Part shown: one piece after another, positions 1 to 5,721 of the stretch | How the letters are laid out: each line of letters starts with the position of its first letter | How positions within the stretch are numbered: the first letter of the stretch is position 1 | DNA from: Methylocystaceae bacterium | GTDB taxonomy: Bacteria; Pseudomonadota; Alphaproteobacteria; Rhizobiales; Beijerinckiaceae | Direction: 5' to 3' | DNA: 6,931 nt | NCBI GenBank assembly: GCA_003152255.1 | Contig: PLZT01000614.1 | Span: 1 to 6,931, forward strand | The notes under the pieces: generated by a model | What the model saw: the letters and a program-made list of their open reading frames with translations, nothing else | What the model was told of the DNA's origin: nothing | Database searches by the model: none | Position numbers and translations under genes: made by a program

Positions 1-145
1 AGGCCGTCCACATCATCAGGTCCGGGATGTTTCGGCGAGGCACAAAAAGCGTAGAATCCAATTCGGGCCTGTCCGCAAGCCCCCTGATCGCCGCTCAAAC
101 GAAAGCCAAACCCGCCGCCACAGACAGGATCAAAGGGAGGGGGGT

Positions 146-412
146 GTGAACGGTTGCGATCGCTTAGTCTGGCCGATGGCCAGATGGGAATGTTACTGGA
201 CTGAAGCCTATCACCCTCATAGTTTTTTTGCAGATATAGGGCAGGACGATCCATGTCCATGCGAGTCCGGAATCCGGTATAAGGCCTGCTGCTTTACCAA
301 ACCAGGAGTAAAGCGTCCACATATGCAATTTCGCTTCGCCCGGGTCAAAGAGGCGCTACCCGAAATTGCTTTCGGGGGTTACGAAGATAAGATAGTCAGG
401 ACGGCGAATTGA
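146..412 (+). CDS. Small SEC-C motif (zinc-binding) protein
   Basis: This 88-residue protein carries a complete SEC-C motif at about residues 32-49 (G-Q-D-D-P-C-P-C-E-S-G-I-R-Y-K-A-C-C). Cys37, Cys39, Cys48 and Cys49 are the four expected metal ligands. In SecA the motif binds zinc and contacts SecB and ribosomes. It also occurs in many small proteins of unknown role. The flanks (residues 1-30 and 50-88) match nothing I recognise; the N-terminal part is rich in Trp, Cys and Tyr. The start is a GTG with a good Shine-Dalgarno sequence (GGGAGG at 135-140). An internal ATG at 176 is possible but has no better site. The gene lies alone at the left of the accessory region, convergent with the zeta-like operon. 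It could be the C-terminal remnant of a larger SEC-C protein. The motif is certain; the function is unknown. Confidence 0.6.
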   Translation: MNGCDRLVWPMARWECYWTEAYHPHSFFADIGQDDPCPCESGIRYKACCFTKPGVKRPHMQFRFARVKEALPEIAFGGYEDKIVRTAN

Positions 413-538
413 GTAACAAGAGCCGATGTCGGCTTCCCACCCCTCTGCAACGTTCGAGCTGGCCTCGATCAGCGGCAGTTCCGGGTGATCCTCGCCCGTT
501 TGGGTCTGAACGCCTTGCGTCCGCTCGATCTCCAATAG
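413..538 (+). pseudogene. Possible scrap of an IS481-type transposase
   Basis: The 189 bases between the SEC-C gene and the zeta-like gene hold no convincing gene. The plus frame that begins directly after the SEC-C stop codon stays open to the TAG at 536-538. Its end reads F-R-V-I-L-A-R-L-G-L-N-A-L-R-P-L-D, which resembles the end of the N-terminal helix-turn-helix of IS481-family transposases (typically V-L-R-R-L-G-L-N-R-L-x-x-L-E). No start codon, DDE domain or inverted repeat is visible. The resemblance covers about 17 residues and comes from memory, so it may be chance. Confidence 0.18.
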
Positions 539-601
539 CGCCCACGCGCGGAGACAACCTCTACCGCTGGTTCGCGCCAAGCCCGGACTTCGGGAGAGCT
601 C

Positions 602-1330
602 TCAGCTCCGAGGGCTTACGACATCCAACCACTCACGAATAGGCCCCGAAACCTCCCCATCTTGGCGAACGTCAAATACCTCTTCGTCTCTCAACTGAAT
701 CCTGCAAACCGAGAACGCTAGTTCTTCCCCGAAGCTGTTATCCACCAAAATAGTGGCATCAGCTACGGACGCCGCGAGTTTTATAGCATTCTGAGTTCGC
801 GAAAAACGCGCTTCAAGTTTCTCCCTCGCAACATCGTGCCCGCCAGCGGCAACACGCGTTTCAACGCGCGCGACTGAGAGCACGAAACTTGTTAGCCCTA
901 CGAAGCATAGCAACACGAAATATCCGGCGCTTTGCATCTGCCTGATCGAATCGATTTTTGATGATACGGAGCCGTCTTCATTTTTGTGCCAATAAGAGAA
1001 CACGGTCTCAATCGCGAAGGGAACACCTTGAGCCATCGCGTGTGCCCCAATGGATTCTACTCCTTTCTGCGCAACGTGCATCCAACTCTCGTCACTGTCT
1101 CGAATCTTTGCTGCCCAGTCTGGCAGAAATGCACCTTCCGGCTCAGGAAGGATTGAAAGCATCATCCGATCAGCGTTGATCAAAGGTATCTGCAAGTATG
1201 GCGACAAGTGTTGACGCCACATGGTTGACTTTCCTGACCCATTATGTCCGGCTAAAATAATGCCAAGGGGCTTGTCAGCGTCACTCTGAGCATGAATAAC
1301 GCGGCTTATTGCATTGCTAAGCGATGTCAT
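602..1330 (-). CDS. Zeta-toxin-like P-loop ATPase/kinase (COG4185 type)
   Basis: This 242-residue protein matches the zeta toxin / COG4185 fold. It has a Walker A loop G-H-N-G-S-G-K-S-T at residues 28-36 and an I-N-A-D segment at 51-54. An F-A-I-E-T segment at 105-109 corresponds to the acidic substrate-side region of zeta. The family signature R-V-A-A-G-G-H-D-V follows at 159-167, then arginines 175 and 178 and a late D-N-S at 197-199. Canonical zeta toxins phosphorylate UDP-N-acetylglucosamine and block cell-wall synthesis; for COG4185 members the substrate is mostly untested. No key residue appears to be missing and the length is normal. The ATG overlaps the stop of the upstream gene in an ATGA (1327-1330), which implies translational coupling and one operon. 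GC content is below that of the core genes, which fits horizontal transfer. Family assignment is firm; toxicity is inferred. Confidence 0.85.
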   Translation of the reverse strand: MTSLSNAISRVIHAQSDADKPLGIILAGHNGSGKSTMWRQHLSPYLQIPLINADRMMLSILPEPEGAFLPDWAAKIRDSDESWMHVAQKGVESIGAHAMAQGVPFAIETVFSYWHKNEDGSVSSKIDSIRQMQSAGYFVLLCFVGLTSFVLSVARVETRVAAGGHDVAREKLEARFSRTQNAIKLAASVADATILVDNSFGEELAFSVCRIQLRDEEVFDVRQDGEVSGPIREWLDVVSPRS

Positions 1331-1869
1331 GCAGCAACTACAAACTCGCCATTTATAAAATTCACGCGCTCACGGTGCCCGTCGACTTCTCGAATAAGGA
1401 AACCTGGCCGTTCTAGATCCACATGATACCTAGGTATATTTTTCGCTATCCCTAACTTCACCCCAGGTTCGACAAACGCCGTTCCAGCGCGAGCTAATGC
1501 CGCACGTCCAACCTCGATGTTATGTTTTACCAATGCGGAGTTCACTTTGCTCGGCTGCCCCTCAATGATAACCGACCCAAAGGCTACCCCCCAGGGCGAC
1601 TTTTTGTCCTTACGTCCAGATACGCGAGTCACGAACCTCTCGGCCTTACCCACGCTAGAGGCGGCAGTATTTCTTTCTGCTTTTTTCAACCCAACACCAA
1701 AAATACCGAATTTTGACACCGCACGTTTAACTCCCTCGTCTCGAATTAGCTTGGCCAACAGCCTCGTCTTCTCAGGAGAAACTTGAAAAGCTCGCGCCAC
1801 TACCATGGCTTCACCGCTCTTCACAGTGCCTCTTACAACCTTTTGCTTCGGCGTCTTGGGTAGGATCAC
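1327..1869 (-). CDS. Uncharacterised 180-aa partner of the zeta-like ATPase (candidate antitoxin)
   Basis: I do not recognise this protein. It has 180 residues and is rich in Lys and Arg. Residues 1-13 are basic. Residues 27-64 look helical and charged (from F-Q-V-S-P-E-K-T). Residues 84-92 form a very basic stretch (S-G-R-K-D-K-K-S-P). The C-terminal part (about 146-180) looks beta-rich and ends G-F-L-I-R-E-V-D-G-H-R-E-R-V-N-F-I-N-G-E-F. There is no signal peptide, membrane segment or obvious Cys/His metal site. The start is a GTG with an AGAGGTG ribosome-binding site 4 bases upstream. The gene comes first in the operon and overlaps the zeta-like gene by 4 bases, the usual place for an antitoxin. 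It is much longer than epsilon and shows no clear PezA-type helix-turn-helix. An antitoxin, a DNA-binding regulator or a co-effector are all possible. That the gene is real is well supported by length, start site and coupling. Confidence 0.75.
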   Translation of the reverse strand: MILPKTPKQKVVRGTVKSGEAMVVARAFQVSPEKTRLLAKLIRDEGVKRAVSKFGIFGVGLKKAERNTAASSVGKAERFVTRVSGRKDKKSPWGVAFGSVIIEGQPSKVNSALVKHNIEVGRAALARAGTAFVEPGVKLGIAKNIPRYHVDLERPGFLIREVDGHRERVNFINGEFVVAA

Positions 1870-1977
1870 ACTTGCACCTCTGCATATAATTCAGCGCGGT
1901 CTTTCTCCGCAGGGAGCGATGTCGCCCGATTCCCCGAAATGATAACTTAAGATAGCTGCCAGAGGTTTCCAAGCATT

Positions 1978-2105
1978 GTCATTCCCGTTCCCGGCTTGAT
2001 GTCCGACTGCCAACTTCTTCGCCCTCGCGTTAAGGCTTGGATTCTCGGATAGCCGCCTGCGTGATCGGCCTTGGACCCTCGGAGTGGGCGGAAACGTTTT
2101 TCATG
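1978..2105. repeat. Degenerate dispersed intergenic repeat
   Basis: The segment begins TCATTCCCG..CCCGGCTTGAT and continues with GGCTTGGATTCTCGGAT about 55 bases later. Blocks of this kind (ATTCCCGGCTTGA paired with GGATTC-C/T-CGG) are the arms of intergenic palindromic repeats common in alphaproteobacterial genomes. Here the two arms no longer pair well, so this would be a decayed copy. The call rests on resemblance and one copy, so it is tentative. Confidence 0.3.
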
Positions 2106-2111
2106 GTTTGT

Positions 2112-2125
2112 GCCGCAGCTGCGGC
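2112..2125. repeat. Perfect 14-base palindrome
   Basis: GCCGCAGCTGCGGC is its own reverse complement. It lies in noncoding DNA about 240 bases upstream of the zeta-like operon start. No T-run follows on either strand, so it is not an intrinsic terminator. A dimeric protein could bind it, but nothing else in the sequence supports a role. Confidence 0.4.
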
Positions 2126-2215
2126 GTTCCTCTACGATATTGCTTAGCGCCCGCAGACGACCTATGCCGCGTCGGCTTCGGGTCATCGTTGCCTGTCCAG
2201 CCCTGTTTTGAGTGA

Positions 2216-2383
2216 GTCCGCTTATCCTCAAAAAGCGTCCGCGACAGAAAACATCGCAAGCTGCAGGTTCGCGCCAAGAGTGGCTATTTGGAAGTCGCAT
2301 CGGCCGGCGTCATCAAGCCGGAGGCCAAAGACGCACCGAAAAAGTTCAAACGCTCGCATGTCAACATCAGAAGGCGAAATTAA
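2216..2383 (+). pseudogene. Possible 3' remnant of an unidentified gene
   Basis: A plus-strand frame is open from just after a TGA (2213-2215) to the TAA at 2381-2383. Its second half has good GC-biased codon use and reads like a real protein end: L-Q-V-R-A-K-S-G-Y-L-E-V-A-S-A-G-V-I-K-P, then a Lys-rich stretch ending H-V-N-I-R-R-R-N. No ATG, GTG or TTG with a ribosome-binding site begins this frame before the conserved-looking part. It therefore looks like a gene truncated at its 5' end. It converges on the integrase, whose stop is 12 bases away. I do not recognise the product. Confidence 0.28.
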
Positions 2384-2395
2384 AGCGTTATTTTA

Positions 2396-3610
2396 CTATG
2401 CCTTCGAAAATCTGTTCCTCTTAGAGTTCTCTTTCAACGTGTCGAGGAAATCCGCCCACCATTGGGCCATTTCGACGCGCTCGGCCCAATAGACGCCACG
2501 AGCGTAGGCGCGGCGCACTTGGTCGGGGTCTTGATGTGCGAGCGCGCGTTCAATCGCATCCGACGAAAACTTTCCGCTTTCGTTGAGCAGGGTTGAGGCG
2601 GTCGCGCGAAAGCCGTGCGAGGTGACTTCGTCCTGAGAATAGCCCATGCGCCGAAGGGCGGCGTTCAAGGTGTTCTCGCTGATGGCGCGCACAATGGTGC
2701 GCGTTCCCGGAAACAGCAATCGTCCTTCGCCCGTGATCGGGCGCAGCGCCTCCAGAATCGCCAGCGCTTGGCGCGAGAGCGGGACGTGGTGTTCTCGACG
2801 CATTTTGGTTCGGCTCGCCGGAATGGTCCATACGGCCTTGTGGATGTCGAACTCGGACCACTCCGCCATGCGCAGTTCGCCGGGGCGGCTGAAGACAAGC
2901 GGGAGAAGTTTCAGGGCGGCGACGGTGGACGGTTGCCCACTGAACCCGTCAATCGCGCGCAGAAGGCCCCCAAGCACCGCAGGGTCGGTGATAGCCGGGC
3001 GATGCTTCACCCTCGGCGACATGAGCGCGCCCTTCAAAGCGCTGGTGGGATCAGTTTCCGCCCGAGCCGTGGCGATGGCAAAACGGAACACTGCTCCGAT
3101 GGTCGCGCGCAGGCGCTTCGCGGTTTCGAGATTGCCACGTGTCTCGATCGGCTTCAGCACCGCGAGTAATTCCTGGGGCTTGATGTCGGCGATCGGCCGC
3201 TCGCCGAGCCCCGGCGTCGCAAGAGAGAGTAGCCATGTGACCTTCCCCAGCGTCGCCGACGCGCGCCCCTCGCGCCTCAGCTTGTCGATATATTCATCCG
3301 CCAGTCCTTTGAAGGTTGTCGCGTTCGAAACGGCTTTGGCCAGCTTTTCGAGTTTTCTTTGCTGGCCAGGGTCTACCGCGTCCGCGAGCAGCGCCTTCGC
3401 CTCATCGCGCCTCGCGCGTGCGTCCCTCAGCGACACTCCAGGATAACCGCCAAAGGAAAGCGTGCGCTCCTTGCCATCAAAACGATAGGCCATGCGCCAA
3501 AGTTTGGACCCTTTCGGATCGATTCGCAGGTAAAGGCCGCCTCCGTCGAAAAGCTTCTTCGGCGTCGTCACCGCCTTCGCGGTTCGAACTTCAATGTCGG
3601 TGAGCGGCAT
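2396..3610 (-). CDS. P4-type tyrosine integrase of a genomic island
   Basis: This 404-residue site-specific recombinase catalyses insertion and excision of the element at its attachment site. Residues 1-80 form the arm-DNA-binding domain (DUF4102 type: M-P-L-T-D-I-E-V-R-T-A-K, then K-L-F-D-G-G-G-L-Y-L and L-W-R-M-A-Y-R-F). Residues about 95-185 form the SAM-like core-binding domain. The catalytic domain has Arg242 (S-R-P-G-E-L), Lys269 (T-K-M-R-R-E-H-H-V-P-L), His332 and Arg335 (S-H-G-F-R), His359 (L-A-H-Q) and the nucleophile Tyr374 (R-G-V-Y-W-A-E-R). All six are present, so the enzyme should be active. The frame is open up to 3724. The ATG at 3610 is chosen because M-P-L-T-D is the family's usual beginning and the extra 38 residues read through a repeat array. 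No good Shine-Dalgarno sequence precedes it. The gene points away from the adjacent tRNA-Thr. Confidence 0.93.
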   Translation of the reverse strand: MPLTDIEVRTAKAVTTPKKLFDGGGLYLRIDPKGSKLWRMAYRFDGKERTLSFGGYPGVSLRDARARRDEAKALLADAVDPGQQRKLEKLAKAVSNATTFKGLADEYIDKLRREGRASATLGKVTWLLSLATPGLGERPIADIKPQELLAVLKPIETRGNLETAKRLRATIGAVFRFAIATARAETDPTSALKGALMSPRVKHRPAITDPAVLGGLLRAIDGFSGQPSTVAALKLLPLVFSRPGELRMAEWSEFDIHKAVWTIPASRTKMRREHHVPLSRQALAILEALRPITGEGRLLFPGTRTIVRAISENTLNAALRRMGYSQDEVTSHGFRATASTLLNESGKFSSDAIERALAHQDPDQVRRAYARGVYWAERVEMAQWWADFLDTLKENSKRNRFSKA

Positions 3611-3614
3611 TTGC

Positions 3615-3684
3615 GGGTATCCCGTGTGGGTATCCGGTTTATGGGCATTGCCGGAATGCCCACATAAATACCCACAAACTACCC
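3615..3684. promoter_or_regulatory. Symmetric array of six GGGYA half-sites upstream of the integrase
   Basis: GGGTATCC occurs at 3615-3622 and 3628-3635, and GGGCATT at 3643-3649. These are mirrored by AATGCCC at 3655-3661, ATACCC at 3668-3673 and TACCC at 3680-3684. The inner pair is a perfect 7-base inverted repeat around GCCGG. The whole is an imperfect inverted repeat of about 70 bases centred near 3652, lying between the integrase start and the tRNA. It could be arm-type integrase sites, excisionase sites or an operator for integrase autoregulation. The repeats are seen directly; the role is inferred. Confidence 0.6.
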
Positions 3685-3692
3685 GGCTGCAA
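3665..3692 (-). promoter_or_regulatory. Possible integrase promoter
   Basis: On the minus strand, TTGCAG (3692-3687) and TATTTA (3670-3665) are separated by 16 bases. Each matches only three of six consensus positions. Transcription would start near 3658, inside the inner palindrome of the half-site array, about 50 bases before the integrase ATG. This is a weak match, kept because its position suits repression by whatever binds the array. Confidence 0.25.
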
Positions 3693-3720
3693 GGACACGC
3701 CTTGGGACGGCTGGACACGC
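3693..3720. repeat. Direct repeat GGACACGC, two copies 20 bases apart
   Basis: GGACACGC occurs at 3693-3700 and 3713-3720. The spacing of two helical turns would place bound proteins on the same DNA face. It lies between the half-site array and the tRNA, where arm-type recombinase or excisionase sites are expected. Confidence 0.4.
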
Positions 3721-3769
3721 TCAAAAACGCGAATCCGCTGTTTTGTCTAATGTTCTGAGACGGTTAGGG

Positions 3770-3794
3770 ACGATCTGAAACTTCGGGAGATCGT
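3770..3794. repeat. Inverted repeat just past the tRNA-Thr 3' end
   Basis: ACGATCT (3770-3776) and AGATCGT (3788-3794) form a perfect 7-base inverted repeat with an 11-base centre. It ends four bases from the encoded CCA of the tRNA. No T-run follows on the minus strand, so it is a poor terminator. Next to a tRNA used as an integration site it may be part of the recombination core or its accessory sites. Confidence 0.4.
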
Positions 3795-3798
3795 GGAG

Positions 3799-3874
3799 TG
3801 GTGCCGCAAGAGGGATTCGAACCCCCGACCCCATCATTACGAATGATGTGCTCTACCAACTGAGCTATTGCGGC
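3799..3874 (-). tRNA. tRNA-Thr (anticodon CGU)
   Basis: The minus strand folds into a complete cloverleaf. The acceptor stem is GCCGCAA (3874-3868) with TTGCGGC (3809-3803), the discriminator is A and CCA is encoded (3801-3799). The D arm contains GCTCAGTTGGTAGAGC. The anticodon stem CATCA/TGATG encloses the loop TTCGTAA, which gives anticodon CGU and decodes ACG threonine codons. The T arm is GGGGG-TTCGAAT-CCCTC. The gene follows the LapA-domain gene on the same strand. Its 3' end faces the integrase, so it is the likely attachment site of the element to its left. The island end keeps the tRNA intact, as is usual. Confidence 0.96.
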
Positions 3875-3966
3875 GATTCTCGCGCCTTGGCGCCGGAACC
3901 GGCGTCACTCTTATCTAGGATGCGCCGCGTTTTCAACCCGGGGCCGCGCCCAAGCGTAAATCAAAT

Positions 3967-4320
3967 TCAACTCCTTTGGCGCGCTGTGTTCTGGCCAGGC
4001 GCGGAAGGCAGACTCGCCAAGGCTTGCCGGCGCAGCTGCTCGACCTCCTCCTTGGCCTTGGCGGCTTCCGCGAGCGCCCGCTTGGCGACCCGCCGCACTT
4101 GGCGATGGCTCAGCCAGCTGCTCGCGCCGCCGGCGATAACGCCGAGCGCCGCCGCAGTCAGAACGACAAGAAACAATGGGGCTTCGAAGGACGGGCCCGT
4201 CAATCCGCCGCCAGGAAACGGGTCCAGCGAAATTTTCACCGATCCTCGGTTCGCCAGAGCGAAAAACAGGATCAGCAAACCAAGCGGGACATAGACGAAC
4301 AGGCGCAGCAACGATCGCAT
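3967..4320 (-). CDS. LapA-domain (DUF1049) small membrane protein
   Basis: This 117-residue inner-membrane protein has two hydrophobic segments, about residues 4-23 (with F-A-L-A-N-R after the first) and 46-70. A charged, probably coiled-coil tail follows at about 72-103. This is the layout of the LapA / DUF1049 family, linked in enterobacteria to assembly of lipopolysaccharide at the inner membrane. The role in alphaproteobacteria is not settled. The ATG at 4320 is chosen over a TTG one codon earlier because AAGGA then sits 6 bases upstream. It follows ihfB by about 77 bases on the same strand and may be co-transcribed. In relatives, as I recall, such a gene lies between ihfB and trpF. Here the tRNA-Thr and the island come next. 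Confidence 0.8.
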   Translation of the reverse strand: MRSLLRLFVYVPLGLLILFFALANRGSVKISLDPFPGGGLTGPSFEAPLFLVVLTAAALGVIAGGASSWLSHRQVRRVAKRALAEAAKAKEEVEQLRRQALASLPSAPGQNTARQRS

Positions 4321-4397
4321 CAAGGTTCCTTTTGTCTTTCGGTTCCTGTCCGCGAGCGGCGCGGAGCCCGCCCGTCGCCAGCGTCCGTCCGGCTGGC

Positions 4398-4688
4398 TCA
4401 GCCCTTGTAGTTCTCGTTGAGGCGCTCGCGCATCTCCTTGCCTGTCTTGAAGAAAGGCACGTTCTTCTGTTGAACGGAAACCTGCTCGCCGGTCCGAGGG
4501 TTGCGTCCCGTGCGGGCTTCCCGCCGCTTTACCGAGAAAGCGCCAAACCCGCGCAGCTCAACCCGGTCGCCGCGCGCCAGCGCGGCGGTGATTTCATCGA
4601 GAATCGTGCTGACGATGGTCTCCACGTCGCGGTGGTACAGATGTTCGTTGCGGCTGGCGATGCGTTGGATCAGTTCTGACTTGATCAT
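4398..4688 (-). CDS. ihfB: Integration host factor subunit beta
   Basis: This 96-residue HU/IHF-family protein pairs with IhfA to bend DNA sharply at specific sites in transcription, replication and recombination. It begins [10 protein letters not shown]. The family signature R-G-F-G-A-F-S-V-K at 46-54 leads into the DNA-inserting arm G-R-N-P-R-T-G at 61-67, where Pro64 is the intercalating residue. The start of the protein and N-V-P-F-F-K-T-G-K identify the beta subunit rather than HU. The ATG at 4688 is chosen because it gives the standard N-terminus and length; in-frame ATGs at 4718 and 4724 would add 10-12 basic residues. None has a strong ribosome-binding site. It lies downstream of sppA on the same strand. 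IHF is a common host cofactor for integrases such as the one nearby. Confidence 0.93.
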   Translation of the reverse strand: MIKSELIQRIASRNEHLYHRDVETIVSTILDEITAALARGDRVELRGFGAFSVKRREARTGRNPRTGEQVSVQQKNVPFFKTGKEMRERLNENYKG

Positions 4689-4744
4689 GGAACGGTTCCG
4701 CTTGCGAGGTGGCGCCATGGACATGCGATCGCGCGGCCAGGGCG

Positions 4745-4777
4745 AAAAAAAATCAATTGGCGCCAGAACCCTGCCAA
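4745..4777 (-). terminator. Weak candidate terminator after sppA
   Basis: On the minus strand a short stem TTGGC/GCCAA (4777-4773 with 4761-4757) overlaps the last codons of sppA. Eight T residues follow at 4752-4745. The stem is only five pairs with a long loop, so termination would be partial at best and ihfB could still be transcribed through. Confidence 0.25.
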
Positions 4778-5721
4778 ATCGCTAGGAGCCCGTCAAGACT
4801 GGCGCTTTCGCTTTGTCCGCCGAACTGGTCAATGAACGAAGCAAGCTTAATGAAACCGGCGGCTCGGACGCCCGACGAGGCGAGGCCCAACAGGCCCGCG
4901 CGTTCGATGCTCGGTTTCTTTTTCCAGTCCCGCACCGGCAGCTTCTTGGCGATGTTCTTGTTTGTCTCCAGCCAGGCGATCGCATCGCTCTCGCCGCCGA
5001 TGAGGTCCGCGAGCTTCAGCGGAATGCCCTGGCGGCCGGTGAACACCCGGCCGTCCACGACCTTGGCGAGCTCGGCGTCATCGAGATTGCGTCGCGTCTT
5101 CACCAGATCCTTGAACCAGTCGTAGCTGTCGACCACCAGCGAATTGATCGCCGCCTTGGCCGCCTCGGTGGTCGGCTCGAAGCCGTTGGGGGAGGCTTTC
5201 AGCGGCGTCGACTTTATCTCTTCGACGCTCACGCCCAGCGAGTCGAGGGCCTTGGCGAAATTGGGAAACTGGAACAGGACGCCAATAGAGCCGATCAGCG
5301 AATTGCCGCGGACGACGATCTCGTCGGCGCCGATCGCGGCGATATAACCGCCAGACGCGGCGAGCGTGCCCACGACCGCCACGACTGGCTTCTTTTCGGC
5401 GAGTTTGCGCAGCTCCAAATAGAGTTTTTCAGCGCCCGCGGTGGTGCCGCCGGGGCTGTCGATCTTCAACAAAACGGCGCTCGCCTTGGAATCGCCGATG
5501 TCCTTGATAAGCTGGATGGTGTCCTCGTCGCCGGTGATGATGCCCTCGATGGACAGGCGCGCGATATGGGGAGCGGCTTTTTCCATCGTGTCGAATCCGG
5601 AGAACTTCGCGACGGCGACCAAGGCCGCCAGCAGCGCGGCGCCAATGGCGGCGATGCGCCAGAAGCCGAGTTTGCGCCGCAAGCGGCGGCGATCCACCAT
5701 GTAGTCGCTGGAAGAGGACAT
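4753..5721 (-). CDS. sppA: Signal peptide peptidase SppA, 36-kDa type
   Basis: This 322-residue membrane-anchored serine protease degrades signal peptides left in the membrane after secretion. It has a basic N-terminus and one membrane anchor at about 23-40, followed by the S49 peptidase domain. K-I-D-S-P-G-G at 86-92 is the conserved oxyanion-side motif. [11 protein letters not shown] contains the nucleophile Ser123. Lys175 in the K-S-T-P-L-K segment is the likely general base, because the Ser-Lys spacing of 52 equals that of Bacillus subtilis SppA (Ser147/Lys199). G-S-I-G-V at 144-148 is also typical. The short, single-domain length is the type found in alphaproteobacteria and Bacillus, not the double-length E. 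coli form. The gene is divergent from the CoA-ester lyase and heads the sppA-ihfB-lapA run. A good ribosome-binding site is not obvious. Confidence 0.93.
   Translation of the reverse strand: MSSSSDYMVDRRRLRRKLGFWRIAAIGAALLAALVAVAKFSGFDTMEKAAPHIARLSIEGIITGDEDTIQLIKDIGDSKASAVLLKIDSPGGTTAGAEKLYLELRKLAEKKPVVAVVGTLAASGGYIAAIGADEIVVRGNSLIGSIGVLFQFPNFAKALDSLGVSVEEIKSTPLKASPNGFEPTTEAAKAAINSLVVDSYDWFKDLVKTRRNLDDAELAKVVDGRVFTGRQGIPLKLADLIGGESDAIAWLETNKNIAKKLPVRDWKKKPSIERAGLLGLASSGVRAAGFIKLASFIDQFGGQSESASLDGLLAIWQGSGAN

Larger units (their letters stand above)
1870..2215. other. Noncoding stretch between the zeta-like operon and the gene remnant
   Basis: I see no credible gene in these 346 bases. A long minus-strand frame (to about 2300) translates to an Arg-rich, low-quality sequence that looks like read-through of a degraded repeat. 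The stretch should contain the promoter of the leftward operon starting at 1869, but no convincing pair of -35 and -10 boxes stands out. It also holds a perfect 14-base palindrome (2112-2125). Confidence 0.5.

Noticed and set aside
356..580. Minus-strand frame of 74 residues downstream of the zeta-like gene
   Set aside because: It starts at a TTG without a good ribosome-binding site, overlaps the SEC-C gene 3' end and has no recognisable motif.
1885..1890. TATAAT on the plus strand near the start of the 180-residue gene
   Set aside because: No -35 box lies at proper spacing on the plus strand. Read on the minus strand, the AT-rich box is too close to the ribosome-binding site to serve the operon.
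1947..2300. Minus-strand frame of 117 residues upstream of the zeta-like operon
   Set aside because: Its Arg-rich translation follows a degraded intergenic repeat and no family or ribosome-binding site is seen.
2646..3446. Long plus-strand frame of 266 residues opposite the integrase
   Set aside because: It is a Ser/Arg-rich shadow of the integrase, whose catalytic residues are all in the minus frame.
3611..3724. N-terminal extension of the integrase to 442 residues
   Set aside because: The extra residues translate the half-site array, and family members begin at the M-P-L-T-D methionine (3610).
1..3798. Second copy of the tRNA-Thr 3' end as the other attachment site
   Set aside because: I looked for the acceptor and T-arm sequence across the left half and found no copy, so the other end is not claimed in this window.
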